Positions 49,650-61,660 of a stretch of DNA of 64,000 nucleotides are shown piece after piece (the stretch's first letter is position 1; every line of letters begins with the position of its first letter). The translations under genes and the position numbers were made by a program. The notes beneath the pieces were generated by a model, which saw only the letters and a list, made by a program, of their open reading frames with translations, was not told the DNA's origin and ran no database searches. The DNA comes from Populus alba (Eukaryota > Streptophyta > Magnoliopsida > Malpighiales > Salicaceae): NCBI RefSeq assembly GCF_005239225.2, contig NC_133299.1, positions 14,309,154-14,373,153 on the forward strand, written 5' to 3'.

Positions 49650-50990
49650 AAGTTAAAAAAAAATCGGCAGCACCTCCCCTATACTGGATACTACCCAAAT
49701 CCAAAAACCTGCAAATATTAACAATAGCCACAACCAATCGAACCAATCTATACTAATTATTCCAACATATTCAAGTATTAATCCTAAGATAAATTCAACG
49801 TTAACAATTACAATTCACAAATTAATCAATAATTATATTCAAAAACAATAAAAAATATGACAAAAAATAAATTCAATAAATTCAACAAAATTATAATTCA
49901 ACAAATTAATCATTTTAATTCAACATTAACAATTATAATTCAACAAATTAATCAATAATTATATTCAAAACAATAAAAAATATGACAAAAAATAAATTCA
50001 ACAAATTCAACAAATTATAATTCAACAAATTAATCATTACAATTCAACATTAACAATTATAATTCAACAAATTAATCAATAATTATATTCAAAACAATAA
50101 AAAATATGACAAAAAATAAATTCAACAAATTATACTTCAACAAATTAATCATTATAATTCAACATTAACAATTATAATTCAACAAATTAATCATTATAAT
50201 TATGACAACAAAACAATAAAAAATATTCAAAAAAAAAAAAAAAAAAAAAACCTACATCAATAAAAGGAACGAAATATACATACCTTAATAATGTGACAAA
50301 TTCAAAACTTTATCTACATTACCAAAAAAAAAAAACACCAAAACAACAAAATAACAAAAATAAAAACAACTAAAAATAAATTAAAAGTAAATAAATTAAA
50401 TTGGAAATCGATAATTATTCCAACAAACGCAATTATTAATTCTAAGGTAAATTCAACATTAACAATATTAATTCAATAAATTAATCAATAACTATATAGG
50501 CAATACAACAATAAATTATATTCAATAAATTAAAAAATATATAGACTAACAATTAAATTAACAAATATTCAACAAATTCAAAAAATTCAAAAAAATTCAA
50601 AAATTCAACTTTAACTAATAACACTTCTAACAACACAACAACAAAAAATATTCAAAAAATTAAAAAAAAAACCTACATCAAGAAAAGGAACGAAATATAC
50701 ATACCTTAATAATGTGTCAAATTCAAAACTTTATCTACATTGCAACAAAAAACACCAAAACAACAAAAATAAAAACAACTAAAAATAAAATAAAATAAAA
50801 TAAATTAGAAAAAAACACATACCTTTTAATAGGATGAAGATTTACAACACCAAATCTTGCTAGAGATTAAAGGTGAAAGTGTTTAAGGATTGAGGGGAAA
50901 AAAATGAAAAATTTGAGGTGAAAAACGGAGGAGAAGCGAAGCGGCGGGGAGAAGAAGAAAAAATGAAGCGAAGCGGCGAGGGCTGGAACT
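49650..50990. repeat. AT-rich repeated sequence upstream of tnpA
   Basis: Three to four copies of a roughly 110-bp unit built on AATTATATTCAAAACAATAA and AATTCAACATTAACAATTAT lie at 49800-50220. A second, longer repeat (CCTACATCAAKAAAAGGAAC, then GAAATATACATACCTTAATA) occurs at about 50250 and 50670. There is no gene. Confidence 0.75.
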
Positions 50991-50999
50991 TATAGGGCA

Positions 51000-51570
51000 G
51001 TTTTACCAACGGACTCACCGACGGATATTAATTCCGTCGGTAAAAGGGAAAAAATTCCATCGGTAACAGGTCAAAAATCCGTCGGTATTTTTTGAATTTC
51101 GCCCTGAATTTTTAAAAGCCCTCCATATTTTTCGCAGTCCGTCGGTGATTCCGTCGGTAATCTGACAAGTTCAGAGGCGCATTAATTCACACACTTTGGA
51201 AATCGCGCGGTCCGTCGGTATTTCTGTCGGTAATATGTGTGACCGACAAATTACCGACGGACCTATTCTGTCTGTATAGTTGTCGGTGAAGCCGTGGGTA
51301 ATGTCGTCGGTGTTGGTGGCCTTTCGCGTAAATATTTTTGAACTCTCTGTGAGATACCGACGGATGGTTGTCCGTCGGTATGGACGTCGGTGATTGTGGC
51401 ATTTTGTTGTAAATATTTTCGAACTCTTTGTGAGATACCGATGGATGGTTGTCCGTCGGTATGGATGTCGGTGATTGTGGCATTTTGTTGTAAATATTTT
51501 GGAACTCTCTGTGAGATACCGACGGATGGTTGTCCGTCGGTATGGACGTCGGTGATTGTGGTATTTTGCA
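51000..51570. repeat. Internal cluster of subterminal-type CCGTCGG motifs
   Basis: About 20 TCCGTCGG/CCGACGGA motifs lie in the middle of the CACTA element between tnpD and tnpA. They include three tandem units of about 86 bp (51340-51570), each with GATACCGACGGATGGTTGTC and CGTCGGTATGGACG. Frames across it (51187-51655) are repeat by-products. Confidence 0.85.
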
Positions 51571-51750
51571 GGAAAGGTTGTCTTTGTATTGCCTGTTTAC
51601 CTTCCTGCAATAACTTAACTGATAAACTGTCTATCACATAAAACAATAACCACATTGCTTAAACAATAAATATTTTGTTTTACAAAATACATCATCAATA
51701 ATCTAAATTACATGAGACAAATGTTTTTACATAGGGCTTCATTTTCATAA

Positions 51751-54700
51751 TTAGTCGGAACTTTCTTCTTCTTCCTCATCAATTGAATTGTCATCATCTT
51801 CATCGCAATCTTCAATATGGATATCATCTTCTTCATCGACATTTGCTTGTCCGCTAGAGCTGAGAACAACATTCAACTCCTCTCCGTCAATATCAACAAG
51901 ACTATCATCGAGAACTCGAAAATTTGAATTTTCTTCCAATTCAATCGAAGGAGCAACTCGATATGGTTCAACCAACTCACGAACTTGAAAGACTTCATCT
52001 CGCACACTTGTGTCTTCGTTCTCATCCTGAACAACCTCGACACGACCCCGTGGTTTCGTTTTTAAAACGGACAACCAATCAACTCTTGAACGATCCTTTC
52101 TAAATGAAGGGGTGTATGTGTAATAAACTTGTTGACATTGCTTTGCGAAAACAAAGACATCGTTTATGTTGTGGAGTCTAGCTTTTGAGTTGATTTCGAC
52201 CAGACCATGTTGCGGATCAACTCTGATTCCTCTGTCCGTCGTGTCATACCAATAGCATTTGAATAAAAACACTTTATTCTGCTCGCTATGATATTGCAGT
52301 TCGACGACCTCTTCTAATCTACCATAGTAGTCAACTTCTAACTGGCTACTTGTGGATCCCTTAACACAAACACTGCAGTTGTATGTTTTTCTTCCTTGCC
52401 CGTATTCTTCAGTATGGAAAACATATCCATTGACAAAATACCCGTTGTAGCACTTAACTTTTCTTTCAGGGCCGACGCTTAGTGAAGACAATGACTTGGG
52501 CGCACTCCTTCCCATTTGATAAACCTTGTAAATATATGTAATTAAATGTACATCAATACACGGTAAATGAACGAGAATCTCGTAATGACATGCATATGTT
52601 AGAATGAGTTTGTGATAGTGCTTACATGTGTTCTGAACCATGTGGCAAATTGTTCATCTTATAATTGAAAGATCTGGGATTCGGTCAGCTGCGAGTTATT
52701 GGAGAGCAAATATTGTCGATGTTGCCTGCAAGTGATAAATGAGTGTATGATATTACAATATATAAGTAACAGTATATTACTGACAAAGTTTAATTAGTAT
52801 TACACATATATAGACTTACTGAATAAATGGTCTCAGCTCATCATAGTTAAATAGAACATAGTTGTGTGCTTGTTTGAATTCTATTTCCGACAAATATCTT
52901 CCTCTTACGGCATTTTTAGGTGTGGGTCGTCCAGTATTGGAGAATATTGACAAGTTCCCACTGGAAGGCACTTCACCACCATCGTCATGCCGTGGAACGC
53001 GATTGATTCTTGTTCTCAGATGAGGTTCAAAATAGTACGAGATAAATGTTGATATCTCTTCAACAATATAGGCCTCAGATATCGAAGCCTCAACATGCGC
53101 CTTGTTCTTAATCTTTTTTTTTAGATTAAACTAGTACCTGCATTGAAGTACAATTCAAGTATTTTCAAATAAGAAAAACATAGAAAATACTTTAAGATAT
53201 GAATTCCATTGCAACTGTAATATATCACCGTTCGAATGGGTACATCCATCTATACTGGACCGGTCCTCCAGCTTTTGCCTCAAACGGTAGATGTATAGGG
53301 AGATGCTCCATTGAGTCAAAAAATGAAGGAGGGAATATCATCTCAAGTTTGCATAGTGTCTCGATGATATTCGTTTGAAGCATCTCAATGTGCTCAACAT
53401 TCATCTTGCTGGAGCATATATCTCTGAAGAAATGACTGATCTCCGTTAGTGCATCTCATATTCCCTTTGGCAACAAATCACGAAAAGCTAATGGGATGAG
53501 TGTTTGCATAAACACGTGGCAGTCATGGCTCTTCATTCCATACAATCTGCAGTCCTCTATGTTAACAAGCCTTGATATGTTCGATGCATGTCCATCCAGG
53601 AAACGCAGACTCTTAAGCCATTTGTAGACTAGCAGTTGTGCGTTTTTCTCTAACACGAAGCTTGCCCTTGGTTTTGCAACCCGTGACTCGTCATAAACCA
53701 ACTCCATATTTTTACGGTTACAGTATAAAGCTATATCCAATCTAGCCTTCATGTTGTCCTTTGTCTTCCCCTTCACATCCATGACGGTGTTGAAAATATT
53801 CTCAAACACGTTCTTTTCGATGTGCATGACATCAAGGTTATGGCGGAGAAGATTAGTCTTCCAATACAGAAGCTCCCAAAAGATACTTCGCTTTACCCAA
53901 TAATGGGTCAAACCAAAACCAGGAAACTTTGCTTACCTGATTGAAGGCCAAACACAATGTCACCGTACTCTGATACAACATGATGCAATTCTTCACCAGA
54001 AAGACGCGGGGATGCAACATCTTTTTCAACTCTACCAACAAAGAAGTCTTTTATGTTCTTTCTGAACCTGTGATTAAGTGGCAAGAAGAGACGGTGACAG
54101 TCAAAAAAAGAAGCTTTACCTCCGTTTGCCAGCGTGAATGCCTTGTTGTTTTCCATGCAGTATGGACATGCGAGTTTCATGCGTGCTCCAACCAGAAAGC
54201 ATTCCATAAGCTGGAAAATCACTGATAGTCCACATCAAAGCTGCCCTCATAAGGAAATTTTGTTTCCTCGATATATCATAAGTCAGAGATCCGGAGGACC
54301 ACAACTGCGCCAGCTCATCTATCAACGGTCGAAGACAAACATCTATATTCCGCCCCGGGCTGCTTGGACCGGGTATGACAGTAGATAGAAACATGAACTC
54401 CGGCCTCATACACATTCCCGGTGGCAAGTTATAAACTGTGAGAATGACCGGCCAACAAGAATAGGGAGCAGCAAATGACCCAAATGGGTTGAACCCGTCT
54501 TTACACAACCCAAGTCGAACATTCCTTGATTCAGCAGAAAAGTCAAGATGAACACTGTTAAAGCATTTCCACGCTTTGCCGTCAGAAGGATGCACCATCA
54601 CACCATCAACGACATCGTGTGTTTGGTGCCATGTCATGTGCTCAGCAGTCCTTGGTGACATAAATAACCTCTACAGTCTAGGTGTGATCGGGAAATATCT

Positions 54701-55543
54701 AAGTTTTTTATATGCCACTAGAGTCTTCCCCCTGCCAGTTCTGGGTTTGTAACGGGAATGCCCGCATGTCATGCACTCGGTCATCTCAGAATTTTCAAGG
54801 TAGTATAACATGCAGAAGTTAGGGCACATGTCAATTTTCTAGTATCCTAAACCGAGGGGTTTCATCATGGACTTCGCAGCATAGAAGTTCTCTTTGAGCC
54901 TGTTCCCTTCAGGTAAAATGCTTCTTGCCCAATCAATAATTTTGTCATACCCGACCTCACTCAACCCGTGATCTGACTTGATGGTGAACACCTGTGCCAC
55001 AGCCGATAATTTACTGTGGTTTGTGCAGCCATCTTATAATGGTTCGTCAGAATCTTTCAACAAATCAAAAAACCTAGCTGCCTCTGCATTAGGTTCTTCT
55101 TCTACGATTGGTCATTGATTGACATTATCTTGATTCATTCTCATTGCATCCATAACCATGTTTCTGTAAGGATTAGTGTTGTCATTTGTCGCTTCATGTA
55201 CGTTGCTAGCACTAGAAGTTGACCCAACCACCGTTTCTCCCATTCTCCTATTACTAACAAATACCTCTCCATGTGCATACCAACACTCGTAATCCTCCAC
55301 AAACCCTTTGTGTAGAAGATGCATAATTACAACATCTAAATGCAGATACCTTTTATTTTGACACTTCCTGCATGGACACCTAATACCGCCTTCAGTAAAA
55401 TTTCTGGGAATAGATGTTGCGAAATTAATAAAACCCTGAACCCCGTTACAATAATCCATCCTCCGCAATCCTTGGGGTGAATCTAGATACATCCATGAAC
55501 GATCATCCATGACTTCTATCGAACCTCTATAAAAAGGACCCAT
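51751..55543 (-). pseudogene. CACTA tnpD-like transposase gene with nonsense mutations
   Basis: In order: a transposase-associated N-terminal domain (55543-55112; SWMYLDSPQGLRRMDYCNGV, CPCRKCQNKRY); the tnp2 transposase domain (about 54960-53460; MCPNFCMLYYLENSEMTECM, FGSFAAPYSCWPVILTVYNL, HNLDVMHIEKNVFENIFNTV); a DUF4218 part (about 53460-52850; CKLEMIFPPSFFDSMEHLPI); and a DUF4216 part with an acidic tail (52641-51751; LFKCYWYDTTDRGIRVDPQH). Nonsense codons at 54839-54841 (TAG), 54671-54673 (TAG) and 53456-53458 (TGA) all fit C-to-T changes of Gln or Arg codons. A frameshift lies near 54120-54220. It would cut and join the ends; not functional as read. Confidence 0.82.
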
Positions 55544-55814
55544 TAAGCAAGCTCTTAATTATTTCAAAACATAACATGTAATTCGGTAATTCTACAAATT
55601 AAGTTTTAACAATTTTCAAACAAATACAATCTTATAAAATCTAAAACAAACCATAACAAGTATAAAATTATACATTCATATACTACAAGTTTGTTTGAGA
55701 AATAACAATAAAACATGTACATCTACTAAAAAAAAATACATATACTAAAAAAACAATAAAATTGACATTTAAATGTTAAAATTTTAAAAGATAGAATTAC
55801 TTACAAAAAATGAT

Positions 55815-56473
55815 AAAATCCGTCGGTAAATCAGAACACAGATGTTGTGACCACAAAACTTCAAGAAATACAACTTGTTGTGCTGAGATGAGGAAGATTT
55901 TTGTTTTGGGGCGAGGGGGGCTGGTTATTTTGCAGATGGGGAGGGTTAGGATTAGGAAGAAGAAGGAGAAATGGGGGAGGAGAGTGTTGGCAGAGTGGCC
56001 ATATATTCACTTTTGCCGACGAACTTACCAACGGTTTTGATTCCGTCGGTGAATACGTCGGCGAAACCGTCGGTAATTCTGACTGGCAATCGACACGTCA
56101 CCGCACGGACCTGCTATTCAAATCCCTCGGTGATTCCGTCGGTATTTTTAACGATGCACCGGTCACGTCACCGGTACGGATCTGGCATTTCAAATCCGTC
56201 GGTATTTTTTACGGTGAACAGGTCCCATCACGCATACGGGCCCTAGGTTTAATTCCGTCGGTGATTCCGTCGGAAAAATCACCCGCCAAAACCTCCACGC
56301 CACCTACCCGCCCTTTTTTCATTAATTCTGAATTTTCGGTCGGTAATGACCGACGGACTATGTCGGTTGGTAATTACCGACGAATATTGTCCGTCGGTGA
56401 TTTCGGCCGCAAAATACCAACAGAAAAAATTCCGTCGGTATGTCCGTTGGTATTTAGCGAATTTCTGGTGGTG
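55815..56473. repeat. Right subterminal repeat region and terminus of the CACTA element
   Basis: About 20 CCGTCGG/CCGACGG motifs lie in both orientations (for example 55820, 56040-56060, 56245-56275 and 56430-56450), ending at GGTGGTG 56473. It doubles as the promoter-proximal end of tnpD. A G-rich stretch lies at 55905-55985. Confidence 0.85.
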
Positions 56474-57692
56474 GAAGAGGTATTTTTTTGAGTTTTTTTT
56501 TTTAATTATCCTACCTGGGCTACAGACCAACGGAGCAAAGGCTCCGCCCTTGGTTGTCTTGTTTCATTAAATTCTAGAGCACGAAGAAGTTGCTGGACAG
56601 CTAGTTCCAATATTCCACTGGGATTGTCAAAGTTAATTGGCCAAAATCACAAACTTGTGATATGATCTCAAAGAAATGAATGCAACATGTATGTCGTGGT
56701 CTGAATCAAGTTGACCTTGAGCGTTTAACTTACTCTGAAGACTTCTATTTTCACCACAATCATCCTTGTATTCAATGACTTATAACATTAGCAGAGACTT
56801 TACCCCTTATTTTGAAGTGAAGAGGAAAGCTCCCAGGTGACTAAGAGAGCCGTGGGAGATGGGTTGAAGACTTTAAACAGAATGGTTTTTGAATGTTATT
56901 ATAACATATGCATTACTATCACAAATAACTTCTTGTGAAGGAAACAAGATTTGATTGAAAACAATGGGGATTTTTCGTTGATGTATTTATTTAGATTGTT
57001 CAGTGTACAAAGAATGTGCGGTTGCAAATTAATAATTTAGAGTTCTTAAGTCCTCTGTGAAAAATAAAAACTTCAATTTCTTTCGTAAAGAAAAAGTTCA
57101 ATTTCCTTATTGCGAAGAATGGAGTGTACGAATCGAAAGAACTGAATATTCGGATGCTAAATATATAATGGGATCAATTTAAAATATTATCAAGCAATTG
57201 GTTTAAAATAATATAATGAATGAATTTCATAAAAACATTCGCTATCAAAAATTAAGAAACGTAACTTTTTTCTCTTTTCATTTTAATGATTCTTTAAGAA
57301 ACATGGAAAGAAACTTTTGAAAATAATCCAATAAATAGAACATACCACACAATCTATTCAAATTTGAGAAGACGGAACTAGCCACGCAAATTTTGGTTAA
57401 CTCAAAAGTTTGAAGATACCAAGAGAGAAAGAGGGGCTGCCAAGGGCAGCAGCCCTCCTGCCTTGTGCAGCAGTGTGTGTGAGAGTTGGGAGTTGAGTTT
57501 GAATGAAGTGATTCTCCTCCTTCATGTATTTGTTTTGTATTCTTTTTTTATCTCTAATAATATGAACTTCTCCTGTGGAAGTAGGTGGTTTGTCGAACCA
57601 CGTTAAATATTATGTCAGTATGCTAAGCCTCTAATGGACAACTATCAGTACATCACCGGACGGATTTCCCAACATAAACAACACATAAGAAC
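56474..57692. other. Spacer, left part of a duplicated receptor-like-protein upstream region
   Basis: No gene. 56605-56660 (TTCCAATATTCCACTGGGAT ...) matches 41450-41490, and 56935-56990 matches 45650-45705 and 41060-41090. It ends with AGAAC (57688-57692), the left target duplication of the solo LTR. Confidence 0.55.
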
Positions 57693-60593
57693 TGTTGTAA
57701 CCCATTTTTGGGTCCCCATAAAAAATAAAATAAATAACCAAAAGAGGTTAGGAAAATAACAGGAGGCAGAAGCGCTCAGAAAACAGTCAGAAAAATTGGT
57801 CAAGGAATTTAAAAATACAAGGATTGAATTTTTGACAGTATATTCTTGAAGGATGAAAGCCCTATTGAGAAGGAAAATTTGAATTTTGAGGAGAAAAGCC
57901 TAAATTTGGATGTTTATGGACTTAATTGGATTTTTATTTGAATTTATAGAGGATTTGATTGCAAGAAAAATTAATTTTTAAGTCAATTTGGGCTTTAATT
58001 AGAAGAAATTTAAGTTCTGGGGCCAAAATATATTTTTTAGGAATTTATTAGGTCAAATCAGGGGCTTAATTGCATAAATATTGAAGTTTAATGGCCAATT
58101 AGGGACTTAATTGTGAAAATCCGAAACCAGGGACCAATTTGGATAAGGCGCAAAGATAGAGGGGGCTGTTTGGAATTGATTCAGGGGCTTAATTGAAGAA
58201 ATTGGAAGTTTATTGATCAATTAGGGGCTTAATTGTGAAAATCAGAGGCAAAGGACCAAAGTGAAAAACACGGCCAACTATAGGGGCAGGGACCGAATTT
58301 GGCAGGGACGCAATTGAATTTTATTCTTAAAATCAGGACTCGATTGAAGGACTTAATAGAACAAATGATAAATTAAGGACTGATTCAAAAACAAATGTTC
58401 TAGCGCCCTTTTTTAAATGAAACGACGCGTTTTCTCCAAAACGACGTCGTTTCATACATAAACATAAAAAAAAAAAAAAAACCGAACGGTGCCGTTTTGA
58501 ACGGCACTGTTCACCTTTCTTCTTCCCCCCGAACATTACAACGGGGAAGAAGGAAAAGTTTGCATTTGTTAATTCTTTGCAGGTCCCTCTTGCCCACCAA
58601 CCACCCGAGGACCCACGTCGGTGGGCCACCGACAGAAGACACTGGCCGACCACCCGCCGCGCTGTCGAAGCCAAGGGAGGCCCGCCTCGACAACCGCTCC
58701 CCGACCAGCCGCTCCTCGACCCGCTCCTGGGCTCCACGGTGAAGCCGCGCTCACTGGTTCTATAAATAGAGAACCGAAAGAGAGAACAAGGGACGAAAAA
58801 AAAAGGAAAGGAAGAGGAACCCGAAGAAAACAAAAAAACAAAGAGAGAGAGAGGAAGAGAGAGAAACACCCAACCGAGGAGAGAAAGCCAACAAAAACTA
58901 AAAAAACCGAGAGAAGAGTGAAAGTTTGAAACCGGGAGGAAATATAGGAAAACAAAACCAACCCAACGAGCCGAGAGGACGTCGCCGGGCCACTTGGAAT
59001 TCGCCGTGAGGAGCCGCCGTCCGTGAGCTAGGACACTGCCACCACCTCCACCGCAGCCCCGCCAGCAAACCACCGCCTCCGCCGCGCCAGGTACGCTCTC
59101 TCCCCTGCACATTTTTTTTTCTTGTAAAGTTTCGTCTCCTGCATGCAGAATTGTTCTGCAAGCAGGGGACGGGGGGGGGAAAATAATTCCCCCCGTTCTG
59201 TCTTCTCTTCTGGGCCAGACGGGTTCTGGCCTAGAAACATGCATATGGGCCAGAAGGATTCTGGCCCAACCCGGCGGTCTTGGCTGGGTCCGGCCCAGAC
59301 CAATTTAGGACTTTTCTTGGGCCGAAATCGGCCCAATCCCTTTTGGGCAGATTTCGGCCCAATGACTTTTGGGGCTGGGTCTGGCCCAGTTTAGTTGGGC
59401 CGGCCCAACCCACTTAATATATTAATATATTTATTAAATTATATTATATTATTATATTATATATATATTATATATATTAAAAAATTTTCGTATATATATA
59501 TATATATACATTGGTTTGTATTTTTATATTGTGGAGATACAAACTCAATGTTTTAAAATACCTGGTTTTCGTCAAGACATCCAGAGTTTCAAAGATAAAA
59601 AAAATGTCTGTTTGCTTTCAAAAATTCTAAAATTCCTTAAAAATATTGTTGATTTTTTTTTTTCCGCACATTTTTTTAAAAAAATGACTTAATATTAGTT
59701 TGTATTTTTATACTGTGGAGATACAAATTCAGTATTAAAATACCCGATTTCAACAAAAAAAATGTTTATAAAAAAAAAAGTTTTGTTTTCATGCATACGG
59801 CCAATACTCTAACATGTTTTGAATGTTCTTTTTATATAAAAAAAAAATATTGGAAGTTTTGAAAATGTGTTTTCGCATAGATTTCTTGAACACAAATTAT
59901 TTTCTTGCATTTTCTGGATTTTACAACATGTTTGTAAAACTCCAAAGGGTATTGGCCAATATTCCAAAAACTATAAATATCTTATTTTGGGAGGGGAATT
60001 CATCTATTATTCACCGCTAATGTTTGGATAAAGAAATCCTTAAAGGACGAATATCCAAAATATTATTGGGAGTAATAAATCCACATTGATTATAATCGAG
60101 GATATTTCAACTTTTGTCTCCATGGTTTACGAGCCGTGAAAGTATGAAATAGTAAGGCAAAAGGAGGCTTTTAAAGCACTCTGAATTTCCTTAGATTTCT
60201 AAATCTTGGTCCTTCCTTCTTGCGATTTACGAGTTGCAAACTCTTGAAATACTAAGAGAAAAATGAGCTTTCAAAGCACATGGAATCTCCTTGGATTCCT
60301 ATCCAAATAATTTTATTTAAATCAAACCTAGGAAAATTGACGGGACTAGAAAACACCAACACCATAGCAATTATAGAGCAAACCAAACACCAAGCAGCTT
60401 ACCTTAGGTAGGGCGTACTAGGGGTGCTAATACCTTCCCTTTACGCAACCAGTCCCTTGCCTTAGAATCTCTGAAACAGTTAGGGTTCCTAGTGACCAAA
60501 ATACTAGGTGGCGACTCCAAAGAACCAAATCAAGCAAAAACAAACGAAAAATCGCCAGTCGATGCCGCATCGGGATTTTTTTGGGGTGTGACA
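57693..60593 (+). mobile_element. Solo LTR of the gag-only family
   Basis: A 2901-bp LTR from TGTTGTAACCC to GGGGTGTGACA is flanked by the perfect 5-bp duplication AGAAC (57688-57692 and 60594-60598), with no internal region. It matches 31930-34804 in inverse orientation along its length: CTTAATTG repeats 57915-58330, GAAACGACG elements 58416-58460, GGTGCCGTTTTGAACGGCAC near 58485-58508, TATA at 58761, the GCATGCAGAA hairpin at 59131-59165, the TGGGCC cluster 59208-59412, and the PBS-like TGGCGACTCC at 60509-60518. Long frames at 58333-59400 are LTR leader, not genes. Confidence 0.92.
58761..58768 (+). promoter_or_regulatory. TATA box of the solo LTR
   Basis: TATAAATA in GGTTCTATAAATAGAGAACC, itself a palindrome-like context conserved in the family. 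Confidence 0.65.
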
Positions 60594-61660
60594 AGAACCT
60601 TGCTCAACTCAAATCATTTAGCAATAAAATACATGACTGTCACAGCAGCAGAATATGAACTTGGAAAAACCGACTGACGCATCTCAAACTACTAAACATG
60701 ACTTAAATGTAATGCTAATGGAGGAAAGCTGCCAAGATATCTATAATTAGTCGCTAAGAATTTAATGACAGAACAACACTGCTCAAACATCTGAATATCA
60801 GAGCTGTGTTGGGTTTTTTTTGTAGTGCTTGAGTTAGATTTCATTTGCGTGCGTTTTGGGTGATGAGTTTGATTATAGGATTTTTTGGACTATAAAGTTG
60901 GAAGCAGACTACGTTTGAAGTTCTTAATGTAATTCAACTTCCATTTTGAACATTGCCGATCCGTTGTAAATCCACCAGACTGCTCTTTTCTCACTTCCTA
61001 AAACATTTGCTCCATCAAATCCAGCAAAGCAGAAATCAATGCAATTGTTACTACTGACAAAGCTCATGTTTCGCATTGACAAAAATTGACTCTGCAACCA
61101 TAACTACGAGATCTATGCTAGCACAGTATTCATTCATTTTAATGGGTTTTCCATTATCCTAGATTGAATTCAAATCTTTTTATAGCAGCTTAACACTACT
61201 ATAAAACACCAATTAATGTCCCCAGAGTATATATGCTAGGCGTTTTTCAGAAAACAGAGGATACAATGCTTCAAAGTGCAGAGGATGTTTCGTGTAAATT
61301 TTCCTACACATCCTTCAATCTATGTTTGAGGATTCATCATGCCATAACAACTATGATTTTTAGCAATCTAGGTTTTTCGTTTTTATCTCAAATGTTCTAT
61401 ATCATTTTTAATAAAAATATATATTTTTTGTTTTTGATTTTATCAAAATAATTTTAAAAAAATGAGTAATAGGTTTTCATTTTATAAAAAATGTTTTCAA
61501 TAGAAAATATTTTTATAATTTGTCAAAAAAACTAAATTGGAATATTAACAAAAACTTAAATGAGCAAAAGTTTTTAATTTTTTACTAAAATTTATTATTA
61601 TTATTAGTATTAGTATTAGTATTAGTATTAGTATTAGTACCACTACTATAACTTTTCTTT
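60594..61660. other. Right part of the duplicated receptor-like-protein upstream region
   Basis: It begins with AGAAC, the right duplication of the solo LTR. From 60625 it is collinear with 41670-42860 (shared AAAATACATGA, ACCGACTGAC, TTGAACATTGCCG and GCATTGACAAAAATTGACTC). It ends in an ATTAGT microsatellite (61604-61640). No receptor-like-protein gene lies next to it in the window. Confidence 0.7.

Larger units (their letters stand above)
47254..56473 (-). mobile_element. CACTA (En/Spm) DNA transposon, nearly complete
   Basis: The left end is CACTATAAGATTTCACAG and the right end, reversed, is CACCACCAGAAATTC (a degenerate CACTACAAGAAATTC). Both are flanked by the 3-bp duplication GAA (47251-47253 and 56474-56476). 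Subterminal regions are packed with CCGACGGA/TCCGTCGG motifs. On the minus strand tnpD (about 55543-51751) is followed by tnpA (49609-47921). Stops in both genes and the altered right terminus suggest it is inactive. Confidence 0.92.

Noticed and set aside
51187..51655. Repetitive frames with PTDNHPSV units
   Set aside because: They result from the CCGTCGG motif units of the CACTA element.
58333..59244. 303-codon frame on the minus strand
   Set aside because: It is antisense to the solo LTR and composed of its repeats.
61604..61640. Telomere-like repeat
   Set aside because: The unit is ATTAGT, not the plant telomere TTTAGGG; it is an ordinary microsatellite.
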